DNA of 64,000 nucleotides from assembly GCA_000510425.1 (NCBI GenBank), contig AZKM01000016.1, positions 62,001 through 126,000 on the forward strand. The letters run 5' to 3'. The translations under genes and the position numbers were made by a program. This DNA comes from Eubacterium nodatum ATCC 33099. GTDB taxonomy: Bacteria; Bacillota; Clostridia; Peptostreptococcales; Anaerovoracaceae. Under the pieces are notes generated by a model that worked only from the letters and a program-made list of their open reading frames with translations, made no database searches and was not told the origin of the DNA. The first letter of the stretch is position 1, and each line of letters starts with the position of its first letter. Shown piece after piece: positions 18,846 through 29,019 of the stretch.

Positions 18846-18853
18846 TAATATAC

Positions 18854-19975
18854 CTAAACGAACACTGCCATTATATTGTTTGAAATATCAAAACCCTTTT
18901 CTGTTATGCGAAGAATATCGTCCTCCTCCACAAGCTGACCTTTTTCAAAAAACTCCTCAAGAAAATGCTTTCTTTTCCCATAAACTTCCCAAAGATCTTT
19001 TCCGAACCGTGTTTTAAATTCACTTTTTGAAATTCCGGATACCTTCCTAAGCCCTGTGAACATAAATTCTCCCATACTGTCTTCAAAATCGTTCACATGA
19101 TATTCTTCCCTTGGTTTCTCGGTAAACCTGACACCTTCCATAAAGGAGCTCGCAGTCTCACCCATACCCAGATAGTCCTCAAAAGACCAGTACTTCAGAT
19201 TATGCCTGCACTGAAATCCCGGCTTTGCCACATTTGAGATCTCATAGTGCTCATACCCTGCCTTTCCGAAAACTTCAAGTGCTTTGTGATACATAGCCCT
19301 GTCATTTTCCTCGGTAACAAAGTCCAGACTGCCATTCAGATACTCATCGTAAAAAGGCGTTCCCTCTTCGATTTGCAGACTATAAAATGAAATATGTTCC
19401 GGAGAAAGTTTTACAACTTCATCAATAGTTTCCGCCCACTTGCTCATACTCTGCCCGGGCACAGAAAACATAAGGTCTACATTGATATTATCAAAACCCG
19501 CTTTTCTTGCCAGATAGTATTTTTCTAAAAAATCCTCATTTTTATGAGTTCTCCCCAGAATCTCTAAAATCTCATCGTCAAACGACTGGGCACCTATGGA
19601 AATACGATTGATGCCAAAGCTTCTGTACTTTCTAAGTTTGGCTCCGGTAAGAGAGCCGGGATTGGTTTCGATGGTAATTTCGGCATCAGAACTTACAGTG
19701 AAGTTCTCATTTATGGCACCGAGTATGGCTGCCACCTCTTCAGCTGAAAGAACCGAAGGTGTTCCTCCTCCCATAAAAATACTGTCAACTATATATTTTT
19801 TTCTATATCGAGCACCATTTGAAATAATCTTACCTATGAGATTTTGCACATAAAACTTCTCCGCCTTACTGATTCCGCACAGTTCTCCCAACGGCTTTGA
19901 ATAAAAAGCACAATAATTACATTTGCTCTCACAAAACGGCACATGTATGTAAATTCCCAGTTTCTTAGATTCCAT
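18854..19975 (-). CDS. hemW: HemW-like radical SAM protein (heme chaperone / CPO-like)
   Basis: 373 residues. The radical SAM cluster motif is IHVPFCESKCNYCAFYS (CxxxCxxCxF, as in HemW), followed by MGGGTPS and TIETNPG, hallmarks of the coproporphyrinogen-oxidase-like family. HemW delivers heme to target proteins rather than oxidising coproporphyrinogen. The C-terminal HemN_C domain ends ITEKGFDISNNIMAVFV, full length. SD GGAG precedes ATG. It lies 59 bases downstream of lepA, the common lepA-hemW order in Firmicutes. Confidence 0.93.
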   Translation of the reverse strand: MESKKLGIYIHVPFCESKCNYCAFYSKPLGELCGISKAEKFYVQNLIGKIISNGARYRKKYIVDSIFMGGGTPSVLSAEEVAAILGAINENFTVSSDAEITIETNPGSLTGAKLRKYRSFGINRISIGAQSFDDEILEILGRTHKNEDFLEKYYLARKAGFDNINVDLMFSVPGQSMSKWAETIDEVVKLSPEHISFYSLQIEEGTPFYDEYLNGSLDFVTEENDRAMYHKALEVFGKAGYEHYEISNVAKPGFQCRHNLKYWSFEDYLGMGETASSFMEGVRFTEKPREEYHVNDFEDSMGEFMFTGLRKVSGISKSEFKTRFGKDLWEVYGKRKHFLEEFFEKGQLVEEDDILRITEKGFDISNNIMAVFV

Positions 19976-20034
19976 AAAACTCCACTCTATTCACTCGTGC
20001 TCAATAAACTCAACGGAAAGTTATTGAACAATCA

Positions 20035-21843
20035 CTATTTATTATCATCGTACTTCAAAACTGCAGTAAAGGCTTCCTGAGGAACTTCCACTTTGCCGAA
20101 CTGCCTCATACGCTTCTTTCCCTCCTTCTGCTTTTCAAGAAGCTTCTTCTTACGAGAAATGTCCCCTCCGTAACACTTTGCAATTACATCTTTTCGGAAA
20201 GCCTTAACGGTTTCTCTCGCAATAACTTTCTGTCCTATGGCTGCCTGAACAGGTATTTCAAACTGATGCATCGGAATTATTTTCTTCAGCTTTTTGCATA
20301 CGAATCTGCCCCTGCCATAAGCATTTGATTCGTGGACAATCATTGAGAAGGCATCCACAAGTTCTTTGTTCAAAAGGACATCGAGTTTAACCAGCGTAGA
20401 CTTTTCATATCGAATAAATTCATAGTCTAAAGAACCGTAACCTTTGGTTTTCGACTTGAGTGCGTCGAAAAAGTCATAGATTACTTCATTTAGTGGCAGC
20501 TCATAATGGACATCCACCCGCTCTGTAGTGATGTAATCCATTCTCAGAAGTTTCCCCCGCCTCTGTTGACAAAGTTCCATAATCGTTCCCACATAGTCCT
20601 TAGGAATCATAATGTCAGCCTTAACTATAGGTTCCTCTATGTGGTCGATCTCCGTCTGCTCCGGAAGGTTTGTGGGATTTTGAATCATTTCAACAGTTCC
20701 ATCGTTTAATACCACTTTATATACTACACTTGGAGAAGTTGTAATTACCCCCAGTCCAAATTCTCTTTCCAGTCGCTCAACGATAATTTCCATGTGAAGA
20801 AGCCCCAAAAATCCACATCTGAAGCCAAAGCCCAGTGCCGTGGAAGTTTCAGGCTCAAATAAGAAGGCTGCATCATTTACCTGAAGTTTTTCCAGAGCGT
20901 CCTTTACGGACTCATATTTTTCACCTTCAGCAGGATAAATTCCGCAGTAAACCATGGATTGTATCTTCTTGTAGCCCGGCAAAGCCTTTTCTGTAGGCTC
21001 TGAGTCTAAAGTAATGGTGTCACCTACCCTTGCATCTCTAACCTGTTTAATGCCGGCACAAATATATCCTACATCGCCGGCTCTCAGCCACTTAGCAGGT
21101 ACATGCCCCGGCGCCATGATTCCAACTTCCGTTACTTCGTATTTCTTGTTCGTGCTCATCAGTCGAATAATATCCCCTACCCTGACCGTTCCATCGAAAA
21201 TTCTGGTATATATAACTACACCCTTGTAGTTATCATATATGGAGTCGAATATCAAAGCTTTGAGTTTTCCGTTTTCATCTCCCTTTGGCGAAGGCACTTT
21301 TGCAACCACCTCTTCAAGGAGGTCTTCTATTCCGATGCCTTCCTTGGCGGAAACTAAAGGAGCTTCCATAGCCTCAATTCCAATCATATCCTCAATCTCC
21401 CGCTTAACCTCATCGGGTCTTGCACTGGCAAGGTCTATCTTATTGAGGCAAGGAATAATCTCAAGATCTTCATCCATTGCAAGATACACATTACCCATGG
21501 TCTGAGCTTCAACTCCCTGTGTGGCATCCACAACAAGAACTGCCCCCTCACAGGCTGCAAGGCTTCTTGATACCTCATAGTTAAAATCCACATGACCGGG
21601 TGTATCGATCAAATTAAGCACATACTCGTTTCCGTCCTTCGCCTTATATACGAGTCTGGTAGTCTGAAGCTTGATTGTAATTCCACGCTCTCTCTCCAGC
21701 TCCATATTGTCCAGAAACTGCTCTTTCATTTCCCTATGAGCAACAAGCCCCGTATTCTCAATTATTCTGTCTGCCAAAGTAGACTTACCGTGGTCGATAT
21801 GGGCTATGATGCTAAAATTTCTAATGTATTTCTGATAATCCAT
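20035..21843 (-). CDS. lepA: Elongation factor 4 (LepA), ribosomal back-translocase
   Basis: 602 residues, the usual length. GTPase motifs: [14 protein letters not shown] (G1), RERGITIK (G2), DTPGHVDF (G3), NKIDL (G4), SAKEG (G5). Domains EF-G III and V and the LepA C-terminal domain follow ([42 protein letters not shown]). EF4 binds ribosomes and helps assembly or stalled translocation. Divergent from rpsT and upstream of hemW. Confidence 0.98.
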   Translation of the reverse strand: MDYQKYIRNFSIIAHIDHGKSTLADRIIENTGLVAHREMKEQFLDNMELERERGITIKLQTTRLVYKAKDGNEYVLNLIDTPGHVDFNYEVSRSLAACEGAVLVVDATQGVEAQTMGNVYLAMDEDLEIIPCLNKIDLASARPDEVKREIEDMIGIEAMEAPLVSAKEGIGIEDLLEEVVAKVPSPKGDENGKLKALIFDSIYDNYKGVVIYTRIFDGTVRVGDIIRLMSTNKKYEVTEVGIMAPGHVPAKWLRAGDVGYICAGIKQVRDARVGDTITLDSEPTEKALPGYKKIQSMVYCGIYPAEGEKYESVKDALEKLQVNDAAFLFEPETSTALGFGFRCGFLGLLHMEIIVERLEREFGLGVITTSPSVVYKVVLNDGTVEMIQNPTNLPEQTEIDHIEEPIVKADIMIPKDYVGTIMELCQQRRGKLLRMDYITTERVDVHYELPLNEVIYDFFDALKSKTKGYGSLDYEFIRYEKSTLVKLDVLLNKELVDAFSMIVHESNAYGRGRFVCKKLKKIIPMHQFEIPVQAAIGQKVIARETVKAFRKDVIAKCYGGDISRKKKLLEKQKEGKKRMRQFGKVEVPQEAFTAVLKYDDNK

Positions 21844-22196
21844 TTCAAATATTCAAATTCCTTTACATAAATTTTATAGTTCTATGACCGATAGTGTATA
21901 TGAAAAATTGATAATCACTATTTGCCGAAGAAGCGGTTTAAAATTATTATACCAAACTTAAACAGTCTGCAAGTGTGATTATACCATATTTACCCACAAT
22001 ATAAAATGCCGTAACTCGGATTTGCCAATCTAAATTACAGCACTATACCTTTACTTATGATGCGCAATAATTATTGCAAGTTACAAAAATCCGTTGTATG
22101 AAAATAAAATTTGCAATTTCATTTTATTTGATATATACTTATGGGGCGAATTTACAATAAGTTATTTCATAGAGTTAAGATAGTGGGGTAAAAACT
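21844..22196. other. Divergent lepA/rpsT intergenic region with rpsT promoter
   Basis: For rpsT, TTGCAA (22111-22116), 17-base spacer and TATACT (22134-22139) form a good promoter; the 5' leader is then about 50 bases. A perfect 14-bp palindrome GCAATAATTATTGC sits at 22064-22077, just upstream of the -35 box. For lepA only a weak TATAAA-like -10 (about 21875) is seen. Confidence 0.65.
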
Positions 22197-22469
22197 ATGG
22201 CAAATATTAAATCCGCAAAGAAAAGAATTAAAGTTATCGACAAGAAAACAGCACTTAACAGAAGAATCAAAGAGAACCTAAAGCAAATTCTTAAGGATTA
22301 CAACAAAGTGTTGGAGCAGGGCGACTTAGAAGCAGCAGCAGAGAAAAGAGTCCTTGCAGAAAAGCAGCTTAAGAAAGCAGCAAGCAAGCACACTATTTCC
22401 AAGCAGGCAGCAAACAGAAAAGTTTCTCAGATAACAAAAAAATTCAACGCAGCAAAAGCTGCAAAATAA
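22197..22469 (+). CDS. rpsT: 30S ribosomal protein S20
   Basis: 90 residues, typical length. The start MANIKSAKKRIKVIDKKTALN and the C-terminal KHTISKQAANRKVSQITKKFNAAKA are diagnostic of S20, which binds 16S rRNA early in small-subunit assembly. One of few plus-strand genes here. A terminator at 22522-22553 follows. Its leader shows no clear weak SD (GTGGGG only), which may fit autoregulation known for S20 in other bacteria. Confidence 0.98.
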   Translation: MANIKSAKKRIKVIDKKTALNRRIKENLKQILKDYNKVLEQGDLEAAAEKRVLAEKQLKKAASKHTISKQAANRKVSQITKKFNAAKAAK

Positions 22470-22521
22470 GTCTCACCCGTCCCCACCAGTGTATAAGCTA
22501 GAATACACATGCAATGAGCTT

Positions 22522-22553
22522 AAAAACCATGGAGTGTCTCCCATGGTTTTTTT
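22522..22553 (+). terminator. Intrinsic terminator after rpsT
   Basis: Stem AAAAACCATGG (22522-22532) with CCATGGTTTTT (22541-22551) and an 8-base loop, followed by more T. It lies between rpsT and deoD, so deoD needs its own promoter. Confidence 0.88.
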
Positions 22554-22656
22554 AGTGGTATCTTCAGTATTCATACTCTTTCCTTCGTCCTATTTGCCAC
22601 CATTTCACCTATATGATAGAATGCTCTTACATAAGGAATTATACAAGGAGGAAATT

Positions 22657-23364
22657 ATGTCACTTCATATCGCAGCAAATAACAGTTCAAAACCTGCACC
22701 ATCTGTGTTAATGCCGGGAGATCCTCTCCGTGCAAAATTTATTGCAGAAAACTTTCTAAACAGCCCTATCATGTACAGCGACATTAGAAACATGTACGGA
22801 TATACCGGAACATATAGAGGTGTACCTGTTTCGGTTCAGGGCAGCGGCATGGGAATGCCGTCAATGGGAATTTACTCATACGAATTATACAATCATCATA
22901 ATGTAGAAAATATAATCAGAGTAGGAACAGCCGGAGCTTTCATAAAAGAAATAAATGTAGGTGACATAGTAGTTGCAATGAGTGCTTCCACCGACTCCAA
23001 TTACCAGCACGCCTTTGATATTCCCGGGCAGTTTTCACCATCCTGCAGCTACGATCTTCTTTGCAGATTACAGGAGACCGGCAGATCTGAAAACATAACA
23101 TTCAAAGCAGGAAATGTCGTTTCATGCGATGTATTCTATGAAACAACGGACGACTGGTGGAAACGCTGGGCGAAAATGGGAGTCATGGCAGTAGAAATGG
23201 AAGCTGCAGCCTTATATATGAACGCCGCATACTCAAATAAAAATGCCCTCGCAATCATGACTATAAGTGACCACTTCGTAACGGGAGATAAAGCAACCCC
23301 AAAAGATCGTCAGACAAAATTTACTGATATGATGAAACTGGCACTTGAGGCTGTCATCAGATAA
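22657..23364 (+). CDS. deoD: Purine-nucleoside phosphorylase, DeoD type
   Basis: 235 residues. Hexameric NP-I family PNP: MPGDPLRAKFIAENFL (phosphate loop), GSGMGMPSMGIYSYEL, RVGTAGAF, AVEMEAAALY (substrate-binding Glu) and TISDHFVTGD (catalytic Asp in SD). It splits purine (deoxy)nucleosides with phosphate for salvage. The ATG at 22657, with AAGGAGG six bases before, is the start; the open frame extends upstream but would run through the rpsT terminator. Confidence 0.96.
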   Translation: MSLHIAANNSSKPAPSVLMPGDPLRAKFIAENFLNSPIMYSDIRNMYGYTGTYRGVPVSVQGSGMGMPSMGIYSYELYNHHNVENIIRVGTAGAFIKEINVGDIVVAMSASTDSNYQHAFDIPGQFSPSCSYDLLCRLQETGRSENITFKAGNVVSCDVFYETTDDWWKRWAKMGVMAVEMEAAALYMNAAYSNKNALAIMTISDHFVTGDKATPKDRQTKFTDMMKLALEAVIR

Positions 23365-23380
23365 TCTTCGTCCGGACACA

Positions 23381-23425
23381 CCTAAAATAATAGAGGAGCC
23401 GATAACGACCCCTCTATTATTTAGG
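23381..23425 (+). terminator. Terminator after deoD
   Basis: Stem CCTAAAATAATAGAGG (23381-23396) with CCTCTATTATTTAGG (23411-23425), one bulged base, followed by ATTTATTCT. Could serve both strands. Confidence 0.75.
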
Positions 23426-23492
23426 ATTTATTCTAAAAGCAGCTATCTAGTTTTGTAAATCCATCTTCCTTTTGAATTCACTTTTTTCAAAA

Positions 23493-23543
23493 CACCTGAA
23501 TAATATAAATCGGATTTTGTGTCACCTGAATAATATAAACCGA
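23493..23543. repeat. Two-copy 30-bp tandem repeat
   Basis: CACCTGAATAATATAAAtCGg (from 23493) recurs as CACCTGAATAATATAAAcCGa (from 23523), exactly 30 bp apart, just past the 3' end of the M14 peptidase gene. No palindrome inside; likely a local duplication. Confidence 0.6.
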
Positions 23544-23546
23544 AAC

Positions 23547-26500
23547 TTATACTCTTTTAACCTTCACGCTTTTAACATTTGACCAGCTTGTGTAATAAGT
23601 TTTCTTTCCGATCTTCTTATAGCCTCTAATCTTATACTTATAAGTTGCCTTCTTGAGCTTCTTTTGTGTCCAGGATTTTGACTTTCCGTTAATGGTTTTA
23701 ACTTTCACATACTTCTTAGTCTTGCTGTTATATCTGTAAATCCGGTATCCGCTCAGAGATTCTTTCCCTGTTCTTTTCCAAGTCAGCTTGACACTTGCCT
23801 TTGCAGCTTTTGCACTCAGTTTAATCTTGATTTTCTTTACACCGGCGCCCTTGTCTTTTTCTCCCTTTCCTGTTCCTACATAAGCCTTATTGCTTAGAAC
23901 CTTTGAAAAAGCAACATTGCTGATAAAAGTAAATTCATCCTGCTGGTGAGCTTTGTAGGTCAACTGGTTGGCAAACAAAGTCAGGTCAAATCCTTCTTTA
24001 TTGTATTCAATAGCCTGAATCCCTTTATTGTATTTTTCAAACTGAGATTTCAGCTTATCTTCATAAAGTCCGATGCAGCCCTGAAGTGGTGTTTTTCCGG
24101 CATTCTTAACTATTACCTTTGCTCCATTCGGAACATCTGTAAACCATCTTGTACCATGCTCGTACATTACATCGTCCTTTTCTTTGACATAGGTGCTGTT
24201 AGTCATGGTTACATTCGGATATTCAACAAAGCCTAACATATCAACGCCCTTATTACATGAGTCTGTGCTTAGCCCCGATAAGTTATTTACAAAGTGTTCA
24301 CAGCCCTCTTCACCATGACCGACATAAGGAGTTCCCTCTTTCACTGCCAACAGCACGCTGCCTGTCAACCTTTCATCTGATGAGTTCAGGATCAAATCCG
24401 CCTTGGTAGCCTTCTCTGTGCGTTCAAAGCCCAAAGCACTTACTGCGTATCTGTCAAAGTTATAGTTATTATTGGACCAGTATAGTTCGCTGGTATTAAC
24501 AAAACCCGAAGTGTTTGGTGCAGGTTTTCCACATATATACACCTTAGGAGCTTTCTTAATAATCTTTGCTTTTATATTTTTTCCATAAACTCCCGTTGCT
24601 GTCAAAAGATATTTTGATGCCACACGTCTGAAATCTTTGTATGAACAGATAAAGTCACCCTTATCTTTTCCCTCCGTGATCATCGCAACCTTCTTCTCTG
24701 CTCTCAACAACTCTAAAACTGCCGCTGATGAATCTTCGGAAACATTTTCTATGATTACATCTGCATCCTTAACACCGGTAAACTGTGATGACTTGCCCTT
24801 CAGGTAAGACAATGCACCTTGATAATCCAGAACTTTTCCGCATGAGGTCTTGATGTTGTAGTAAGACTCAGGTTCTGCCACTATGATTCTGTCATAGCCA
24901 CGAGCCCTTGTTCTTTGAGCGTATGACTCTGAGAACAGCCCGCTCCAGACCGAAACAAATGTGCCGTCCGAAAGCTGACTGTTTGCCAAGGAACGCTTTG
25001 CCTGATGTATTGAAATAATCATCGTTCCTTTCGGATATTTTACGCCACCGTATTTAAAGGCTTTATCCGTCACATTTACCTTTACACCGTTTCTTGCAAA
25101 GTACTTCATATCCTCTGCCGCTTCCAGTAAATTCTTCTGGTTTTTACTGTCCATTGGAATTATGTAGCATTCAGGATAAAAATTGTTATTCTGTTTTTTT
25201 CCGTCAAAAACAGGCCGCATCAGCTCCGCCTGTCCGGTACCGGATCTGTCATATTGATCCACATAGTACTTGCCGACCTTGCTGTTGCTGTTCAGATTTT
25301 TAACGCCACGCTCAAATAATTTCGCCTGGGAAGTTAAAAGCTCTGTCTTGTGATTCTTTACATAAATTGACTGGTTCAGAAGTCCGTAAGGAACCATTTT
25401 ATCAGTCGTAATATCGTTGTATGCAGGAAGTTCATATGTAATTCCACATGTACCTATTAGAACCGGGAACTGAGAGCCATAAGCAGTTGTCATATCATCC
25501 CAAGGTTCTTTCCAACTTTTGCCGCTCGGTGATTTATCATCTTTTTTCAGATAATCCCTTGCCGGCATTTCAAAGCTGTTATAATGCTTATTATTTGCTA
25601 TAGCACCGCTTCCCAATGCCTCGCCCAGCTCCACGAACTGTTTTGCTATCAGATCATATTCAAAATTAGGTTCATGAGGAGGAGTACAAGGCTCTACAAG
25701 AGCTCCCTCAATTCTTCCGTGAACTTCAGTAAATACCATTGGATTCCAGCGGCTTATCATGTGCTGCAGGTTTGCATCCTCGCTGTTAACCTGATTTGCT
25801 TCATCCCTGTTAACATCAATTCCCGTTAATGGCTCACGCATGCTGTTTTCGTATCCTTCAAGGTTCTGTCCGGGAACTACGATAACGATAACATCCTTCA
25901 GCAAGTCCTTTACTTCAATATCATTATTTACAACATTATAATACTTTTTAAGGTCAAGCGGCTTAGATAAACCATCACTGTTTCCACGAACATAGCCAAT
26001 CTGCTTCGTATAATCCTTAATCAGATCAGGAACTGCAGTATCATTTGCATCCATTTCCTTCTTAAGAAGCTCCTTACCTGCTTCGGTATAGCTTTTCAGT
26101 TCGTTATATGATACGTTTTTTTCTTTTATAAGCATCTCTACAAACTTCATCAGTCCATTATTTGCCGCATGCTCATTCGGATGGCAGTTTGAAGCAACTA
26201 CAGGCACTCTTAAGTCTTTGTACTCTCCCTTTTTAATCTTCTTAAGAACTGTACTTGGGTCTTTTTCAACCTCCTCCTTGTACTCAAGCCATTTATTGAC
26301 TGCTTCTTTGCTGTCGGAAATTACAAAGTACGGAAGGTCATAGCCGTTTACAGTGGTCTGCCCCATGGATCTCTTTTCAACATGAACATCCGTTTTCGCC
26401 TTAGCCAGTCTTTCCATCTCGTCATATAATTCGTACACAGTCTTGTAGGAATCATAAGGAACAACCTTGGTCTTCAGCTTTCCTAAAACTTTTCCGTCAA

Positions 26501-27065
26501 TTTTTGCTTCAAGTACAAAATATCCGCAGTAGTCCATATAATATCCGCCCTCTGTATGTGGAATACTGTAGTCCGGTTTTCCGGTTTTTCTGTTGTAAAA
26601 CATGCACTTTGTCTTCAGTGTTAAAGCTAAATCTTCATTTTCGATTTTTGCCTTTTCCACAGTAATCAGTTTTTCACCGCCACCGGGTTTTTTAGTGAGC
26701 CAGTCACTTAAATTACCACCTTTGAAGGGATTTGGATATTTTTTCGGATCCAAGTAGTCTCTGTCAGGATCTCTTTTTAATGTGTACTCCAGTTTTCCTT
26801 CATCAATTGCAGCCTGAAGCTCCTTATCGGAAATACCGTTAACACTGATCTTTGCATGTTTTTCAGCATCCTCTGATAATGAAATCTGAAGACCTACTTT
26901 TTTTGCCGGGTACATTCCTGCCAAGGATTTTCCCGGTTGTGTTTTGTCTAATTGGACATCTGCAACAGAAGCAAATGCCGGCATGGGAACAATCATGGTA
27001 ATTGCCACAACTGCGGTAATAACTATTTTAGAAAGCTTCTTTCTCATTTTCTTTCCACTTTTCAT
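23547..27065 (-). CDS. Large secreted zinc carboxypeptidase (M14 family)
   Basis: 1172 residues. Signal peptide (residues ~1-33, ending PAFAS). The M14 zinc site is visible: NCHPNEHAANNG (His and Glu ligands, HxxE), later FTEVHGRIEG (third His) and TYELPAYND (candidate catalytic Glu). The middle ~400 residues resemble the class I glutamine-amidotransferase-like extension often attached to such proteins (VEYPNVTMTNS, HGEEGCEHFVNN), but I am unsure. The C-terminal ~95 residues form a fibronectin-III-like domain (SGYRIYRYNSKTKKYVKVKT) ending in a basic tail. No anchor. It probably trims peptides or cell-wall peptides outside the cell. SD GGAGGAG precedes ATG. Confidence 0.85.
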   Translation of the reverse strand: MKSGKKMRKKLSKIVITAVVAITMIVPMPAFASVADVQLDKTQPGKSLAGMYPAKKVGLQISLSEDAEKHAKISVNGISDKELQAAIDEGKLEYTLKRDPDRDYLDPKKYPNPFKGGNLSDWLTKKPGGGEKLITVEKAKIENEDLALTLKTKCMFYNRKTGKPDYSIPHTEGGYYMDYCGYFVLEAKIDGKVLGKLKTKVVPYDSYKTVYELYDEMERLAKAKTDVHVEKRSMGQTTVNGYDLPYFVISDSKEAVNKWLEYKEEVEKDPSTVLKKIKKGEYKDLRVPVVASNCHPNEHAANNGLMKFVEMLIKEKNVSYNELKSYTEAGKELLKKEMDANDTAVPDLIKDYTKQIGYVRGNSDGLSKPLDLKKYYNVVNNDIEVKDLLKDVIVIVVPGQNLEGYENSMREPLTGIDVNRDEANQVNSEDANLQHMISRWNPMVFTEVHGRIEGALVEPCTPPHEPNFEYDLIAKQFVELGEALGSGAIANNKHYNSFEMPARDYLKKDDKSPSGKSWKEPWDDMTTAYGSQFPVLIGTCGITYELPAYNDITTDKMVPYGLLNQSIYVKNHKTELLTSQAKLFERGVKNLNSNSKVGKYYVDQYDRSGTGQAELMRPVFDGKKQNNNFYPECYIIPMDSKNQKNLLEAAEDMKYFARNGVKVNVTDKAFKYGGVKYPKGTMIISIHQAKRSLANSQLSDGTFVSVWSGLFSESYAQRTRARGYDRIIVAEPESYYNIKTSCGKVLDYQGALSYLKGKSSQFTGVKDADVIIENVSEDSSAAVLELLRAEKKVAMITEGKDKGDFICSYKDFRRVASKYLLTATGVYGKNIKAKIIKKAPKVYICGKPAPNTSGFVNTSELYWSNNNYNFDRYAVSALGFERTEKATKADLILNSSDERLTGSVLLAVKEGTPYVGHGEEGCEHFVNNLSGLSTDSCNKGVDMLGFVEYPNVTMTNSTYVKEKDDVMYEHGTRWFTDVPNGAKVIVKNAGKTPLQGCIGLYEDKLKSQFEKYNKGIQAIEYNKEGFDLTLFANQLTYKAHQQDEFTFISNVAFSKVLSNKAYVGTGKGEKDKGAGVKKIKIKLSAKAAKASVKLTWKRTGKESLSGYRIYRYNSKTKKYVKVKTINGKSKSWTQKKLKKATYKYKIRGYKKIGKKTYYTSWSNVKSVKVKRV

Positions 27066-27572
27066 CTTAAAACTCCTCCACCTATAAAGATGAAATAACT
27101 CTTACCATTATAATAAAAAGCTATGCATAAATTTTAGTCGGCCGCTCTAAAATTAAATATGCTAAGCTGATTATTCAGTTTTAGATATACCATATATTTA
27201 TTGAAACACACTAATAAATAAGTTAAGAACCGTACACTTTCTATTATTCAAGAACAAAACAAATCAACATTTCCGAAAGAAATGTAAAAAAACATATGTA
27301 TAAAATCTCCATATTTTCCCAGATAATATACTGCTAGTTATTTTTTTCACATTCCACTTAAAAAGTAACATACTCTATGAGTATCGTCAACAGTTTTTTG
27401 TTAATTGTGTGTGGTTTGAGTGAAAAAATTGATAAGATATAACAGGATTGCTCTCACAAACATAAAAATCACACAAGCAGTAACAATAATTCTTATAAGC
27501 GTAATTCTTTTGCAGTGAAAGACACTGCAAGAATGTTGCAACAAAAACCCTGCAAAATAGCGCAGACTATTC
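27066..27572. other. Intergenic region between M14 peptidase and minD
   Basis: About 500 AT-rich bases. Near the peptidase start, TATAAT on the minus strand (about 27108-27113) is a candidate -10 with no clear -35. A short palindrome ATACTC-TAT-GAGTAT lies at 27370-27384. A hairpin downstream of minD (27504-27534, GCAGTG/CACTGC with flanking ATTCTT/AAGAAT) may terminate minD. No ORF is convincing. Confidence 0.5.
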
Positions 27573-28310
27573 TCAGCGAGATTCTTTAGTCTCTTTTATC
27601 AGACGATCTACTATATTATTGAAATTTTTCTGTATATACGTATTCTGAATCATAACTATGGGTTCTCCCAGATTTGTGGAAAGATTTATATTCGTGTCAA
27701 ACTGTATAATGCCTATAAGTTTTGCACGGATCATATGTGTTATTTCCTGAAGACCGGGAATACACCCTGCTTCCATGAGAGGTGCCGAAAGTTTATTGAT
27801 TATAAGGTACCTGTTGCGAATTCCCATTTTGAGAATCTCTCTGTCTACCATATCCGCATCTCTAAGTGCCGCATATTCAGGGGTCGCAACTATAATTGCC
27901 GCATCGGCACCGGCTGAAGCCAGTACCATCCCATCGTCAATCCCCGATGGTGCATCAACAATGATATAGTCGAAATCCGTCTTTAATTTTTCGCATAAAA
28001 CTTTAACATGCAGGGGTGTCAAGTCGCCTTTCTCCCTCTCAGGGGAAGATCCGATTATGTAAAGATTATCAAATCTGTGGTCTTTAACCAATGCCTGCTT
28101 AATTTTGCACACACCTGTCATAACATCATATACATCGTAGACAACATTATTTTCCAAGCCTAAATAGAGGTCTAAATTTCTAAGACCCATATCCATATCT
28201 ATTATCACAACCTTGTAACCTTTTTGTGCATAAGAGCTGCCAAGGTTTGCTGCAAACATAGTTTTACCCGTTCCGCCTTTCCCTGACGCAACCAAATACA
28301 CTTTACTCAT
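27573..28310 (-). CDS. minD: MinD-like ATPase (septum-site or flagellar/polar placement)
   Basis: 245 residues. Deviant Walker A KGGTGKT after VYLVASG, IDMDMGLRNLDLYLGLEN (the A' region typical of MinD), Walker B DYIIVDAPSGID and late NKL. MinD positions division inhibitors with MinC at the membrane. The C-terminus (QKNFNNIVDRLIKETKESR) could be the amphipathic membrane helix but is more acidic than usual. minC and minE/divIVA are not in the window, so the partner is elsewhere or this is a MinD/FlhG-like variant. It follows radC by 31 bases. Confidence 0.85.
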   Translation of the reverse strand: MSKVYLVASGKGGTGKTMFAANLGSSYAQKGYKVVIIDMDMGLRNLDLYLGLENNVVYDVYDVMTGVCKIKQALVKDHRFDNLYIIGSSPEREKGDLTPLHVKVLCEKLKTDFDYIIVDAPSGIDDGMVLASAGADAAIIVATPEYAALRDADMVDREILKMGIRNRYLIINKLSAPLMEAGCIPGLQEITHMIRAKLIGIIQFDTNINLSTNLGEPIVMIQNTYIQKNFNNIVDRLIKETKESR

Positions 28311-28341
28311 CTTTTCCTCCGTTCAATCTCAAACAGAATCG

Positions 28342-29019
28342 TTATAGCAACTCCATTGCTTTAAGACTTGAAAATTTTCCGTTTCCGATAATAATGTGAT
28401 CAAGCACCTCTATTCCAAGGATCTCTCCACCTTTTTTCAGTCTTTCTGTCGTTAATATATCTTCTTCGCTGGGCTTCGGATCTCCGCTGGGATGATTATG
28501 TACAAATATGACCCCCGCCGCACTTTTTCTGACGGCACTTCCGAAAACCTCTCTCGGATGAACCACTGTATTTGATAAAGTACCGATGGAAACTGTTTCC
28601 ACCGATATTACCTCACCCTTTGTATTCATCATAACCGATTTGAAATGTTCCTTTTTCTCATAGCGCAGCTCCTCCATGAACAGCTCTGCAATATCATGGG
28701 AGGATTGTATCACAGATCGTTTTACGGTAGGTGCCGCCGCCACTCTTTTGCCAAGCTCAAGTGCCGTCAAAACAGTGATAGCCTTGGAAGGACCTATCCC
28801 CATTAGTCCTATAAGTTCTTCATATTGAATTTCTCCCAATTCTGACATTCCGCCCTCACGCAAAGACAAAATTGCTTCTGCAAGTTGAATGGAAGAAATA
28901 TTTCTCGTTCCGGTGTGGAGCATAATCCCAAGAAGCTCAGAATTTGACAGCGATTTGACGCCGTTTCTCATGGCCTTTTCCAAGGGTCTCTCGTTCCTGG
29001 GCATTGATTTAATCAGCAT
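28342..29019 (-). CDS. radC: RadC/JAB-domain DNA repair-like protein
   Basis: 225 residues. N-terminal helix-hairpin-helix region (MGIGPSKAITVLTALELGKR) and C-terminal RadC/MPN domain with the metal motif VHNHPSGDPKPSEED (HxHPSGx8D) and PREVF. The role in repair is unproven; the JAB fold suggests metal-dependent cleavage. SD AGGAGG sits five bases before ATG. In many Firmicutes radC precedes mreBCD-minCD; here mre genes are missing between radC and minD. Confidence 0.93.
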   Translation of the reverse strand: MLIKSMPRNERPLEKAMRNGVKSLSNSELLGIMLHTGTRNISSIQLAEAILSLREGGMSELGEIQYEELIGLMGIGPSKAITVLTALELGKRVAAAPTVKRSVIQSSHDIAELFMEELRYEKKEHFKSVMMNTKGEVISVETVSIGTLSNTVVHPREVFGSAVRKSAAGVIFVHNHPSGDPKPSEEDILTTERLKKGGEILGIEVLDHIIIGNGKFSSLKAMELL

